Shown: piece by piece, positions 44,494 through 53,182 of the stretch
Numbering within the stretch: the first letter of the stretch is position 1
Layout of the letters: every line of letters begins with the position of its first letter
From: Undibacterium hunanense
Lineage (GTDB): Bacteria; Pseudomonadota; Gammaproteobacteria; Burkholderiales; Burkholderiaceae_D
NCBI RefSeq assembly: GCF_014284335.1
Contig: NZ_JACOGF010000015.1
Location: 1-64,000, forward strand
DNA length: 64,000 nt
Direction: 5' to 3'
Program-made: the position numbers and the translations under genes
The notes under the pieces: generated by a model
Databases searched by the model: none
What the model was told of the DNA's origin: nothing
Seen by the model: the letters and a program-made list of their open reading frames with translations, nothing else

Positions 44494-44846
44494 TTTTCAG
44501 GGCGATTTCTGGTCGTTATTTCTTGTTCCTGCGTCCTTATTCATGATATGGCGTAGCAATTGGCATCACACGATGCCGACTGGTGTGCGGACTATCAAAA
44601 CGGACTGCACGTCGCTGTATCACATACCGCTTAAATTAGCGCCTCAACTATGGATTTGTCAGGTTTTGGACTGTTTTGGACCAGGTTTATCTTCAGGCTC
44701 AAATGCTTACCGGTGTCAAGGCTGTAGATAGCATGGAAGCAAGGTGATTTATAAGGCTGTTAAAAATCTGCTCCCATCTTGGCGGCCGAGGACTCGGCTT
44801 CGGCCTTATAACTGCCAATTAATTTGCTGCGTTGCGCCGCCATTTT
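44494..44846. other. Intergenic region, no gene seen
   Basis: Contains an 8-bp inverted repeat TATAAGGC / GCCTTATA (44750-44808) enclosing a GC-rich stretch with GGCCGAGGACTCGG. No open frame with a start signal. Possibly relic DNA of the segment inserted between the duplicated isochorismatase ends. Confidence 0.35.
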
Positions 44847-44983
44847 CATGTTAAATTAATATTTTTCCATGAATGCCACTTCAGGCACCAACGCTCACCA
44901 TGACTACCGCTCTACTTATCATTGATGTCCAGCAGGCCCTGTGTTACGGCGACTATGCGGCCTTTGAATCAACGCAGGTGATA
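44847..44983 (+). repeat. 137-bp direct repeat, right copy
   Basis: Second copy of the repeat at 43309-43445; here it continues into the intact isochorismatase gene. Confidence 0.9.
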
Positions 44984-45439
44984 GAACGCATTAATGCTGT
45001 CAGCAGCAAGGCTCGCCAGGCTGGGGCACCGGTCGTGCTGATCCAGCATGAAGAGGACGAGGGGCCGCTGGTATACGGCACGGATGGCTGGAAGCTTGCC
45101 GCCGGGCTGGATGTCCAGCCCACTGACATCTTCGTGCGCAAGAAGGCGACGGATTCGTTTCACAATACAAATCTGCAAGACATCCTGCAAGCGCATGGGG
45201 TGACAGATCTGGTGATCTGTGGATTGCAGAGTGAGTTTTGCGTGGACACGACCACGCGCAGGGCACTTGCGCTTGGATATCCCGTGACGCTTGTTTCGGA
45301 TGCCCATTCAACCATGGACAATAGCGTGTTGTCGGCTGCACAGATTACTGCCCACCACAATGAGACGCTGTCGAATATCTCCAGCTTTGGCTCTCGCGTG
45401 GTTGCAGTTCCATCGGGCGATGTGAAGATTGAAGGGTGA
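44900..45439 (+). CDS. Isochorismatase-family cysteine hydrolase, second paralogue
   Basis: 179 residues from the ATG at 44900. Motifs: LLIIDVQQALCYGD (catalytic Asp), VRKKATDSFHNTNL (catalytic Lys) and VICGLQSEFCVDTTTRRALALG (nucleophile Cys), then SDAHST. It differs clearly from the paralogue at 15631, so they may act on different substrates. Its 5' end and upstream region are duplicated 1.5 kb to the left, where only a fragment survives. Confidence 0.92.
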   Translation: MTTALLIIDVQQALCYGDYAAFESTQVIERINAVSSKARQAGAPVVLIQHEEDEGPLVYGTDGWKLAAGLDVQPTDIFVRKKATDSFHNTNLQDILQAHGVTDLVICGLQSEFCVDTTTRRALALGYPVTLVSDAHSTMDNSVLSAAQITAHHNETLSNISSFGSRVVAVPSGDVKIEG

Positions 45440-45553
45440 AGCTTCCGGTTCCAGTTGATGTACTTGCGGCCTGTTTAGATTCGCATTTCTCGATGACAAG
45501 TAGATTGACGATGCCACTTTTGAGACTTTAGTCAAACTGGACCTTGGAAGTGT

Positions 45554-46063
45554 TTAATATTTTGGTGGCCCGCGCCTGATCAGTTCGACCAAATTTGGAT
45601 TTGATTTTTCAATGTTCATTTGGTCGGTTTGCAAAATAGCAGGCAATTTTTTGCAAATCGTATTAATTGTGGCTTTGTCCTTCCCCAGCAATTGTTTGCG
45701 CACACGTTCCTTGCCCTGATCCATCTCGTTCTGCACTTGCGGCCACGTTCCTGCGGCAGCTTTGGCACTTCTTGGGTCCAGGTGAGACCAATATTCAGGA
45801 AGTCCATTGTATTGAACGTTCATTTCATCAATGAATGCCTTATATTTTTGATGCCAATTATTCAGAGCAATTTGATTGTCATCCTTTGTTTCTGGAAAAC
45901 TTTCCGTGCAGAGCTCAACAATCCAGTCACTCGATTTAGTTTTAAAAATAATAGCACCAAGATCATGAAAATAATCCCCTGATGACGCTGGCGTATTTTG
46001 GGCATTAACTTGAATGCTCAGACAACAACAGGCAGATATAAGAATCAAATTCTTTTTATACAA
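45554..46063 (-). CDS. Small exported protein of unknown function
   Basis: 169 residues if translation starts at TTG 46063, which has GGAG 7 bp upstream; the frame is open to 46171, but that extension is encoded by a 54-bp repeat found elsewhere and is unlikely to be coding. The N-terminus KKNLILISACCCLSIQVNAQ is a signal peptide with an ACCC stretch. The mature part is helical and charged (WHQKYKAFIDEMNVQY, KERVRKQLLGKDKATINTICKKLP). No family recognised. AT-rich accessory context. Confidence 0.55.
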   Translation of the reverse strand: MYKKNLILISACCCLSIQVNAQNTPASSGDYFHDLGAIIFKTKSSDWIVELCTESFPETKDDNQIALNNWHQKYKAFIDEMNVQYNGLPEYWSHLDPRSAKAAAGTWPQVQNEMDQGKERVRKQLLGKDKATINTICKKLPAILQTDQMNIEKSNPNLVELIRRGPPKY

Positions 46064-46084
46064 AGTGGCTCTCCAACGGTGTAG

Positions 46085-46138
46085 GCGCAAGGCAGGGGCA
46101 GATTTAGCAATTATATAGTTCCAAGCTTGCGGGCGATT
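46085..46138 (+). repeat. 54-bp direct repeat, left copy
   Basis: Matches 47330-47383 with about four mismatches (core TTTAGCAATTATATAGTTCC). The copies flank the CSD-TM-TPR gene. The remaining AT-rich DNA between 46139 and 46508 shows nothing else. Confidence 0.9.
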
Positions 46139-46508
46139 TCGTTCATCGTCAACGCTATGGAGCATGTCCAAGGTATCAGATAGATCATAAAATCCCGGTC
46201 AAATGTGATGGAGTTGATCTACCATTGAACATAAAGAAAAAATCTAAAAGAGAATCAAGCTAAATCAACAGAAAATATACATGAGCCGTCAAGAGGCAGT
46301 GTTATATTTTTAATCAGGATGATGTTAAGGTGGTTTTTCTTGTAAATCGGTTTTAGGTAATGCAGAGTAGTAAATAAGAAAGCGAAAAAGCGAAAATTTA
46401 CTTAAGGGACGATCGCTATCAATCCAATTTGTTAGCCCAAGAAGCATGTTGCAAGTAATGGCTATTTGCTGTTGAATTAAATAACAAAAAAACACAAGGA
46501 AAAGTGCA

Positions 46509-47291
46509 ATGCAGGGCAAGATACTTGAGTATAGAGAAGCTTTCCAAACTGGACTCATCCGGAGTGTGGATGGCGACAGATACCATTTTAATGGTGACGA
46601 CTGCAAGTCATTGATTAAGCCACGTACAGGGGCCGAAGTGGATTTTGAAACAAGCGGCGATAAAGCGATTGAAATTTATGTATTGACGAAAGATATTACG
46701 CAAGAGGTCAAAAATGTAACTTCATTAGCAGTGCAAGCTACATCATCCACATATAAAGCAATAATTGGTGTAATTAAAAAAACAATTCCTTGGCTTATAG
46801 GGGTTATCGTTGTCTGGAGTATTGGCTACTACTATACCCAAGTCGTAGTACCTGAGACAAGGCGTGAGAACGAACAAAGAGAAGCGCAAATAGCAAAAGA
46901 ATTGCGAGATCGTGTTAACACGCAACTTGATGGCATGTTAAAAGAAGCGATGACGATTTGTGAAGCCAAGGATTATGAAAACGCCATTTTAAAATTTGAA
47001 GAAATTATCAAATTAGATTGTACTGGTTATAGTTCATGCACACCGCACGGGGCGCAGAAGATGGCGAGTTGCTATATTCAAATGAATAAACCACTCAAAG
47101 CATTGAGCTTGCTCAATAATCCTGATGTTCACAATGATGAACTGTCTGAGTTGAACATTCCGGTTCAAAATAGGGCATCACTTTATGTGACCACTGCAAT
47201 TGCGTATAGCAGGCTTAAGGAAAAAGAAATCGCGTATTTCTATGCAATGAGGGCCTGTAAGTATGGGGATTGTTCCCTCGTAGAAAAGTAA
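46509..47291 (+). CDS. Cold-shock-like domain protein with membrane helix and TPR tail
   Basis: 260 residues, AGGAAAAG ribosome-binding site. Residues 1-62 look like an OB/cold-shock-like module: GLIRSVDGDRYHFNGDDCK and GAEVDFETSGDKAIEIYVL, a pattern known from small membrane proteins where this module precedes helices. One long helix follows at about 88-112 (TIPWLIGVIVVWSIGYYY), a charged coiled stretch (RRENEQREAQIAKELRDRV) and then TPR-like helices (EAKDYENAILKFEEIIKL; NKPLKALSLL). It may link a nucleic-acid-like binding head to an assembly on the membrane. Function unknown. Confidence 0.6.
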   Translation: MQGKILEYREAFQTGLIRSVDGDRYHFNGDDCKSLIKPRTGAEVDFETSGDKAIEIYVLTKDITQEVKNVTSLAVQATSSTYKAIIGVIKKTIPWLIGVIVVWSIGYYYTQVVVPETRRENEQREAQIAKELRDRVNTQLDGMLKEAMTICEAKDYENAILKFEEIIKLDCTGYSSCTPHGAQKMASCYIQMNKPLKALSLLNNPDVHNDELSELNIPVQNRASLYVTTAIAYSRLKEKEIAYFYAMRACKYGDCSLVEK

Positions 47292-47329
47292 TTCATTACT
47301 GAATGCATGCCGAATTTAGTGGAAGTCGA

Positions 47330-47383
47330 GCACAAGGTAGGGGCAGGTTTAGCAATTATATAGTTCCAGGCTTGCGGGCGATT
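47330..47383 (+). repeat. 54-bp direct repeat, right copy
   Basis: Second copy of the repeat at 46085-46138. Further right, TTCAGTGTAG is repeated in tandem (47519-47538). Confidence 0.9.
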
Positions 47384-47604
47384 ACACCCTGCCAGTCGCC
47401 ACACATACTATTTAAGGTGTTAATGTCTGCTTTTATTTGATTTGAGTTCTGCATAAGCTGCAATGTAAATCTACACGGAAGTTGGCTATACCGCAGGCAA
47501 ACCCGACGATGGCAAATATTCAGTGTAGTTCAGTGTAGCTGTCAATCGTCGCTTTCTTCGTCATTGCTGTGACGATTGCAATTGAATAATTTACCGGGGA
47601 CGCA

Positions 47605-48075
47605 ATGTATTTTTGGAAAATCGATCTGTTGAAGGCGCAACTGATAGCCAAAGGGCTGACTGAAAATCAGACGTATTTATACACGCTGGCATATATCGTT
47701 TTCACTACCTTCATGGTGGAGCTGATGCGTTATAGCCCTGATACAGTATTTAATGAATGGACGCATTTTTCGTCGACGATGAATGTTCTTATTCCTGTTG
47801 CGGGGACGATGATGGCGTTTCGTGCCAATGGCGGTGCGTCGGGTGTTCAATTTTTGCCGCGTTACTTGAGTATTTCTATGGTGGCGTCGCTACGTTTTAT
47901 GGTTTTGGTGATCATACCGTTGATTATGACGATAGCGACCTTAAATCCTGAAAGCGCGTTGTCGGGGTCGCCGTTTGATCTACTGTTTTCTGCTTGCGAT
48001 GCCTTGTTGTTCTTCTTTATCGTCAAGCATATGCGTGAGGTGGCGACTGCACGGCCAGGTGCGGACAGTCGCTGA
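47605..48075 (+). CDS. Small membrane protein, unknown function
   Basis: 156 residues with four hydrophobic segments (about 25-42, 58-75, 88-108, 122-140). GGGGA 6 bp upstream of the ATG. No motif or family recognised. The C-terminus is polar (REVATARPGADSR). Confidence 0.6.
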   Translation: MYFWKIDLLKAQLIAKGLTENQTYLYTLAYIVFTTFMVELMRYSPDTVFNEWTHFSSTMNVLIPVAGTMMAFRANGGASGVQFLPRYLSISMVASLRFMVLVIIPLIMTIATLNPESALSGSPFDLLFSACDALLFFFIVKHMREVATARPGADSR

Positions 48076-48200
48076 AGCCTGAAGAGGCATGGCAACGCTG
48101 TATTGTTGTAGCCCCTTGCTACATTCGCGTAGTTTTTTCTACGTCTTTTACATCACTGACAGAACGATAAAGTCTATTCAAAGAGGGCCGCAAAATTTTT

Positions 48201-50123
48201 CTATGGCGCCTTGGCCTGATTACCTAGTTGCGCTTTGGCATCCGTCAGATTGGCAAGCAATGTTTTTGTGGATGGATGTTCCGGGCCGTAATTGACGTTG
48301 GAATTGAGTGCGTTATAGGCCAGTTCAAAATAGGAGATGGCTTTGGCGTATTCTCCCAGTGCTGTCCATGCCGACCCCAGGTTATTGCGATCTATCGCTA
48401 CGTTCGGGTGTGTGCTTCCAAAGACGTTGAGGTCACTTGCCAGGGTGAGTTCAAAGAGGTCGATGGCCTTGCGGTATTCGCCTGATGCTTGCCATGCTGC
48501 CCCGAGGTTGTTGCGTTTTATTGCTACGTCGGGGTGCGCTTCACCATAGGTTTTGATGTCACTGGCCAGGGCCAGTTCATAATAGGTGATGGCTTTGCTG
48601 TATTCATTCAATGCTTTCCAGGCACCGGCCAGATTACTGCGGTCTGTTGCCACGTTCGGGTGGGCTTCTCCAAAGGTTTTCAGATCACTGGCCAGGGCCA
48701 GTTCAAAGAGGTCAATGGCCTTGCGGTATTCACCTAATGCAGACCATGCCGTACCCAGGTTATTACGCCTTATCGCGACATCAGGGTGCGCTTCGCCATA
48801 GGTGGCAAGGTCGCTGGCCAGGGCTTGTTCAAACAGGGCAATGGCCTTGCGGTATTCGCCCAAAGAGTTCCATGCTGCGCCTAAATTATTGCGTTCTGTC
48901 GCCAACACCGGGTGGTCGTCGCCATAGGTCACGATGTCACTGGCCAGGGCCAGTTCATAGTAGGTGATTGCCATGCGATATTCACTTAATGCATCCCACA
49001 CCAGGCCCAGGTTGTTGTGCTTGATCGCTACGCTTGGGTGGATTTTTCCATAGATCTTGATGTCGCTGGCCAGGGCCAGTTCAAAAAAACTGATCGCATG
49101 GTAGTGCTCTCCCAGGGCTTCCCACACCAGAGCCAGGTTGTTGCGGTCTGTCGCCACGTTCGGGTGGTCATCGCCATAGGTTTGGATGTCGCTGGCCAGG
49201 GCCAGTTCATAGTAGGTGATGGCCTTGCGATATTCCCCTAATGAGTACCAGGCACCGCCGAGGTTATTGCGGTCTATCGCTACATCCGGGTGCGTTTCGC
49301 CATAGGTTTTGATGTCGCTGGCCAGTGCTTGTTCATAGTAGGTGATGGATTTGCGATATTCGCCCAGCATGTAGCATGCTGTTCCCAGGTTGTTGTGATC
49401 TCTGGCGACGTCGGGGTGGGTTTCGCCATAGGTTTTCAGGTCAACGGCAAGGGCCTGTTCGTGTAATTTTTTTGCGTCTGAATAATCACCCAGGGTATGG
49501 GCATTGTTGCCGGCGGCTGAAAGATACAAGGCATTGCCAGGGTCCAGATAAATCGCTTTTTTGTAGTTGGTGTCGGCGTCGAGGTATTCCAGGTCATGGC
49601 GTTGCAACTCAGCCAGTTGGTAGGCTGTCTCAGCGGCGGTGTCGTCGTCTTGCTCTTGTTTTTGCTTTAATAATTCTTTTGCTTTGGGAAGATCAAAGCG
49701 TTTGCGTGCTGCCTGAATTTGTTTGGTGAGCGTGTTTTTTTCATCGAGAAAGGCGATGCGTTTATTCAGTTTTTCTAATTCCTGCACCAGGTTTTTTGCG
49801 TATTCCCAGCCTTTGACTAATTTTTCCTGATCGGATACATGGCGTTTTTCTTGCGTATTGATGGTGTCGAGATTTTTTTGGATTTGTGCTTCCAGATTCT
49901 TGACCTTGATGTCGTAGTCGTTGATCTTTAATTCGTCCTGGGGGTCACCAAAGACGCTGACAATACCATTATTGACGGCAATCTGAAGAGTGCCGCCGAC
50001 CACATTGATGGTGCCTATGTTGGTTGCCACCTGGATGCAATCGTCACTCTGGCAGCTTTGTTCAATTGCCTGCGCATTCGCAGAAAAGAGCAGGAAAAAG
50101 CACAGTAGTGCAAATACTTTCAT
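48201..50123 (-). CDS. Exported kinesin-light-chain-type TPR repeat protein
   Basis: 640 residues. Signal peptide 1-19 (LLFSANAQA). A Cys pair (QSCQSDDC) and a small beta segment (IGTINVVGGTLQIAVNNGIVSVFG) follow, then a coiled coil (about 65-150). From about residue 190 there are some ten TPR units of 42 residues with the consensus LGEYRKAITYYELALASDIKTYGEAHPDVAxxRNNLG, as in kinesin light chain and NB-ARC-associated TPRs. The repeats are also clear at DNA level (126 bp). It should be a periplasmic or surface scaffold. It starts 2 bp after the stop of a small membrane-protein gene with a similar GT-x-x-x-VNxGTL motif; the two form an operon. Confidence 0.85.
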   Translation of the reverse strand: MKVFALLCFFLLFSANAQAIEQSCQSDDCIQVATNIGTINVVGGTLQIAVNNGIVSVFGDPQDELKINDYDIKVKNLEAQIQKNLDTINTQEKRHVSDQEKLVKGWEYAKNLVQELEKLNKRIAFLDEKNTLTKQIQAARKRFDLPKAKELLKQKQEQDDDTAAETAYQLAELQRHDLEYLDADTNYKKAIYLDPGNALYLSAAGNNAHTLGDYSDAKKLHEQALAVDLKTYGETHPDVARDHNNLGTACYMLGEYRKSITYYEQALASDIKTYGETHPDVAIDRNNLGGAWYSLGEYRKAITYYELALASDIQTYGDDHPNVATDRNNLALVWEALGEHYHAISFFELALASDIKIYGKIHPSVAIKHNNLGLVWDALSEYRMAITYYELALASDIVTYGDDHPVLATERNNLGAAWNSLGEYRKAIALFEQALASDLATYGEAHPDVAIRRNNLGTAWSALGEYRKAIDLFELALASDLKTFGEAHPNVATDRSNLAGAWKALNEYSKAITYYELALASDIKTYGEAHPDVAIKRNNLGAAWQASGEYRKAIDLFELTLASDLNVFGSTHPNVAIDRNNLGSAWTALGEYAKAISYFELAYNALNSNVNYGPEHPSTKTLLANLTDAKAQLGNQAKAP

Positions 50124-50125
50124 GG

Positions 50126-50623
50126 TTATTTGTTGGCCGCCGGCTGGCTGGCTGCTGATGAACCATCCGTTGCCTGCCCCTTAGTTGCCTGAGCCGTAGT
50201 TGCCTGACTCTCAGTCGCCTGACTTGCAGCAGGCTGGCTTGCAGATGCGCGATTGATATTCAGCGTGCCCTGGTTAACCCCAATCTGGGTTCCATTGTTG
50301 CCGCTGTTGGTTTGAATGACAGGCAGATCTTTTTGTGTGCCAGGGGCCGCAGGCGTCACCAAAAAGACGGTGGCAAACACGGCCAAAGCACCACCAGCGC
50401 GTAATTTGAATTTATCGATACCACCTTCCACATAAAGAAACCCGGCCAATATGCCACCGACACCTGCAGCAGCCAGGGCCAGCACGATCTTGAAGGTGTC
50501 ATATTGCGTGGGTGTGGGGTTGGGTATGAACACGTTCAGCACCAACAGGGTGATCACGAATGCGACACCAAAGATAAATCCGGCGACTTTTTCCCACGGC
50601 ATTGGTTTTACTTTACGCGTCAT
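50126..50623 (-). CDS. Small two-helix membrane protein paired with the TPR protein
   Basis: 165 residues from the ATG at 50623 (upstream in-frame codons lack support). Three membrane segments are possible: about 12-32 (GFIFGVAFVITLLVLNVFI), 42-62 and 72-88. A soluble part has NGTQIGVNQGTLNINRA, similar in pattern to the segment near the N-terminus of the next protein. The C-terminus is a Ser/Gln/Ala/Thr low-complexity tail with QATxSQATTAQATKGQAT repeats. Probably anchors the TPR protein or a complex at the inner membrane; inference only. Confidence 0.6.
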   Translation of the reverse strand: MTRKVKPMPWEKVAGFIFGVAFVITLLVLNVFIPNPTPTQYDTFKIVLALAAAGVGGILAGFLYVEGGIDKFKLRAGGALAVFATVFLVTPAAPGTQKDLPVIQTNSGNNGTQIGVNQGTLNINRASASQPAASQATESQATTAQATKGQATDGSSAASQPAANK

Positions 50624-50990
50624 GTTTTTGCTCAAGAGTAATGTTGGTGTTGTTGATAGGGGAGGCAATGTTGACAAAAACAGGCCCCGATCATAGTGTA
50701 TTGTATTTAAATTATGCCATTGTTGTAATGGCGCTGGTGGCAATAGAATAACTATATTTTTATACAGTGTTGTAATGTGGGTTTTACTGTTGGGGATTTC
50801 AGACTATCCGTCTCAACACGGGCGCAAGTGTGTTGTCTGGATGTGCGGGACGTGTGGATATTGGGGATGGCAACCCGGAAAATTGTCTTTCTGGCCCTGC
50901 TCGGTTATGCTGCCAGCAGTAAAAACTGTAGAACGCAGTGCATCCATGTAAGCGGGACGCATTTCTTCTCGATTTAGCGGAAATTTGCCG

Positions 50991-51566
50991 ATGATAGAAT
51001 ATTCTTTGGGTACCTTGCCGTTTCGCGACGGTGTTGTTTTTCTGTTTCCCAATCACCTGTGCTGCAATTGCGGCAAGACCACCGACCTGACGACCATAGC
51101 GCAAGATACCAGGCGCACCACCTACATGGTCGGAGCAGGGACTGAGATCACGTTCAAGCTGCCTTTGCCTTTCTGCAAGGATTGCGCACCGACGGCAACC
51201 CGCCGCCCGAAAAGCCTTTTGAACTGGTCGCTGATATTTATTGGTACGTTTGCGGCATCGGCATTGGCGCTGATCATCATTGGCGACATGGTCTTGAACA
51301 GCGCACTGATCGCTCGTTACCTGGTGCCGTTTGCTTTGGCCCTGGCGGCCCTGGCCTGTGCCGGCATGGTGGCGCTGACGCGGCCCAAAGGCAAGCAGAC
51401 CAGTTATTTCCAGCCTGTGCGCATACCGCGTCTGAAGCAGGAGTTTGTCTCTGGCGCGGTGACTGCCATAGGGTTTTCTTTTAGCAACCTGGCTTATGCC
51501 AAGGCCTTTGCCCTGGTCAACCGTGAATCGATTGCAAAAAAACTGGTGACGCTGGAAGCTGTTTAA
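50991..51566 (+). CDS. Zinc-ribbon membrane protein of unknown function
   Basis: 191 residues from the ATG at 50991 (GGAAA upstream). Residues 25-65 contain two CxxC pairs (CCNCGK and CKDC), a likely zinc ribbon. Two membrane helices follow (about 75-95 and 108-128: FIGTFAASALALIIIGDMV and ALALAALACAGMVAL). The C-terminus is soluble. No family recognised. A 13-bp tandem repeat including the stop codon ends the gene. Confidence 0.6.
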   Translation: MIEYSLGTLPFRDGVVFLFPNHLCCNCGKTTDLTTIAQDTRRTTYMVGAGTEITFKLPLPFCKDCAPTATRRPKSLLNWSLIFIGTFAASALALIIIGDMVLNSALIARYLVPFALALAALACAGMVALTRPKGKQTSYFQPVRIPRLKQEFVSGAVTAIGFSFSNLAYAKAFALVNRESIAKKLVTLEAV

Positions 51567-51589
51567 GACTTCATCATAAGACTTCATCA
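51564..51589 (+). repeat. 13-bp tandem repeat including a stop codon
   Basis: TAAGACTTCATCA occurs twice in a row; the first TAA is the stop of the zinc-ribbon gene. Confidence 0.85.
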
Positions 51590-52425
51590 GCATCGCAACA
51601 TTCGTGCAGGCATGTTGCACATATGCTTACTTCTGTTGGATAGCTGTTCAACTGATGTTGAACAGCGACTGAACTGATGTCCTGCTAAAAAGCGACAGGT
51701 GTTTTACAACCGCCTGATTTTGTTGCAGCAGATTAGGGTGGTGTACCAACATCAATGCAAGCAGCGGGCAACAGATGAGCAATAAGCGTGCAGCAGAGCT
51801 GCAACGATGATTTAACTGGGTGGCTATTCTGCTGCCACGCGGCTGGCAACAGAATTGATCATGTAGTGCACGCCTGTTCAATGTCGCAGGAACATATGAA
51901 CATGGGCTGCACAAGTCTTCTTGAACAACTGAACTATCAATGCGGCACGCAAGGTGCTTAACTGTTGGTCGTTCGTTCAACATGCTTATGTACAAATCGT
52001 GCGCAGATCGTGAACAGCTTATATAAAGCTGTTCACCGGATTAACGGGTGTGGCACACATGATGGATTTCTGTCGCAGCTGTGTTCAACTAACCAATAAC
52101 CAATAACCGTAAACCAGTAAACCAAAAACCAGTAAACCTGGCGCGCGCAAAAAAAGGTGACAAGTTCGACATCCTCAAAAAAATCAACGCGGCGAACGCT
52201 GCTTAGCTCCGGAATTTGTCGTGGTTTTTTATTTCCTCATAGGAAAAAAATTCATTTCTTGAACGAGAAAATAAAATCTGGCTAAATGCTTGACGACCGA
52301 TTTTGTCCGGCTTACTATGTAAATGTATACACGTAATAGCTGCGTCTGAAGCCAGTGCAAGATGAATTTTCAGTCGTATTTTGGTATCGCAGCAGCCGTA
52401 AAAATCAAGCCATAAAAATTTCACC
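51590..52425. other. Region without convincing genes, rich in GTTCAAC-type hairpins
   Basis: Two perfect hairpins share the same word: GCTGTTCAAC-TGAT-GTTGAACAGC (51643-51666) and GTGAACAGCTT-ATATA-AAGCTGTTCAC (52010-52036). Single GTTCAA words occur at about 51876, 51974 and 52082. At 52091-52140 there are short AACCAAT / CCAGTAAAC repeats, followed by an open stretch ending in KKGDKFDILKKINAANAA and TAG (52203-52205), which may be the 3' remnant of a gene. The region separates the last chromosomal gene from the phage tail genes. Confidence 0.45.
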
Positions 52426-52456
52426 AAGCCCCTGATCGAAAGATCCGGGGCTTTTT
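52426..52456 (+). terminator. Intrinsic terminator before the tail module
   Basis: AAGCCCC / GGGGCTT stem, 14-nt loop, TTTTTGTTTTTT tail. It suggests that a transcribed gene or leader ends here, or that entry into the tail module is controlled. Confidence 0.85.
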
Positions 52457-52542
52457 GTTTTTTCCATCACACACCGCAGCCTTTGCAAGGCGCGGACAGC
52501 ACGCAAAACCGCGTGTTTTTCCACATCGAAATGGGGGAATTT

Positions 52543-52680
52543 ATGAAACATCTGAAGAATTTGAAGGATTTGACTATCAGCAAACCCTGTCCTGCAAGTC
52601 CTGTTGCCACGGCTGCGATAGCCATCACAGCAGCCACCGCAGGCCAATCCCTGGCCGTATTGACGATGGTGCAGTCATGA
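52543..52680 (+). CDS. 45-residue protein coupled to the tail terminator gene
   Basis: ATG at 52543 with GGGGG 7 bp upstream; the stop TGA overlaps the next ATG (ATGA at 52677-52680). Sequence is Ala/Thr-rich with a KHLKNLKDLTISKPCP start. It may be a small structural protein or a truncated end of a former head or connector gene. Not recognised. Confidence 0.5.
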   Translation: MKHLKNLKDLTISKPCPASPVATAAIAITAATAGQSLAVLTMVQS

Positions 52681-53084
52681 GTATCGTTAAAATTCGCGCT
52701 GCGCTGGAAACGGCGCTGACGGCAACTGATCCCAGCTTTGCCACTGCCCGTGAAAATGCCGCCTTCACACCGGTGGCTGGCACGCCCTATCAGCGGATTT
52801 CATTGCAACTGGCAGCGCCTGATAATGCTGTCATGAGCAGTAGCTCCTATCGTGATCAGGGCATATTCCAGGTTAGCCTGATGTATCCCTTGCAGAGTGG
52901 CGTTGCTGCTGCTGAAGCACGTATTGACAGCATCCGCAATGCCTTCAAGCGCGGTGCCAGCTTTGTTGAATCTGATCACATCATCACTATCGACAAAACC
53001 CCGGAAGTTGCCCAGGGTGTGGTCGATGTTGACCGCTGGATGATTCCAGTGAAAATCCGGTTTTATTCAAACCTGATGACGTAA
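52677..53084 (+). CDS. DUF4128 phage tail terminator-like protein
   Basis: 135 residues from the ATG overlapping the previous stop. It has the DUF4128 pattern: MSIVKIRAALETALTA, GTPYQRISLQLAAPDN, YRDQGIFQVSLMYPLQSG and VDRWMIPVKIRFYS. In lambda-like phages the equivalent protein caps the tail tube and joins it to the head. It is the first gene of the tail module, as expected for this function. Two terminators follow directly. Confidence 0.85.
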   Translation: MSIVKIRAALETALTATDPSFATARENAAFTPVAGTPYQRISLQLAAPDNAVMSSSSYRDQGIFQVSLMYPLQSGVAAAEARIDSIRNAFKRGASFVESDHIITIDKTPEVAQGVVDVDRWMIPVKIRFYSNLMT

Positions 53085-53107
53085 GCGAGAGCAATCTCCA
53101 ACACCTG

Positions 53108-53141
53108 CCAGTAGACGAATGGTTCGTCCACTGGTTTTTTT
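53108..53141 (+). terminator. Intrinsic terminator between tail genes (first of two)
   Basis: CCAGTAGACGAA / TTCGTCCACTGG with 3-nt loop and a T7 tail. Confidence 0.85.
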
Positions 53142-53143
53142 AT

Positions 53144-53170
53144 GCCCGCATCACGCGGGCTTTTCTTTTT
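53144..53170 (+). terminator. Intrinsic terminator between tail genes (second of two)
   Basis: GCCCGC-ATCAC-GCGGGC and TTTTCTTTTT, starting 3 bp after the previous terminator and ending only 12 bp before the tube-gene ATG. Confidence 0.85.
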
Positions 53171-53182
53171 CAAGAGGAATTT

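Noticed and set aside
45000..45400. Several minus-strand frames over the isochorismatase gene
   Set aside because: Shadows of a gene with clear catalytic motifs.
51648..51995. 115-codon minus-strand frame
   Set aside because: No ribosome-binding site, no domain pattern, and it overlaps hairpins; composition looks random.
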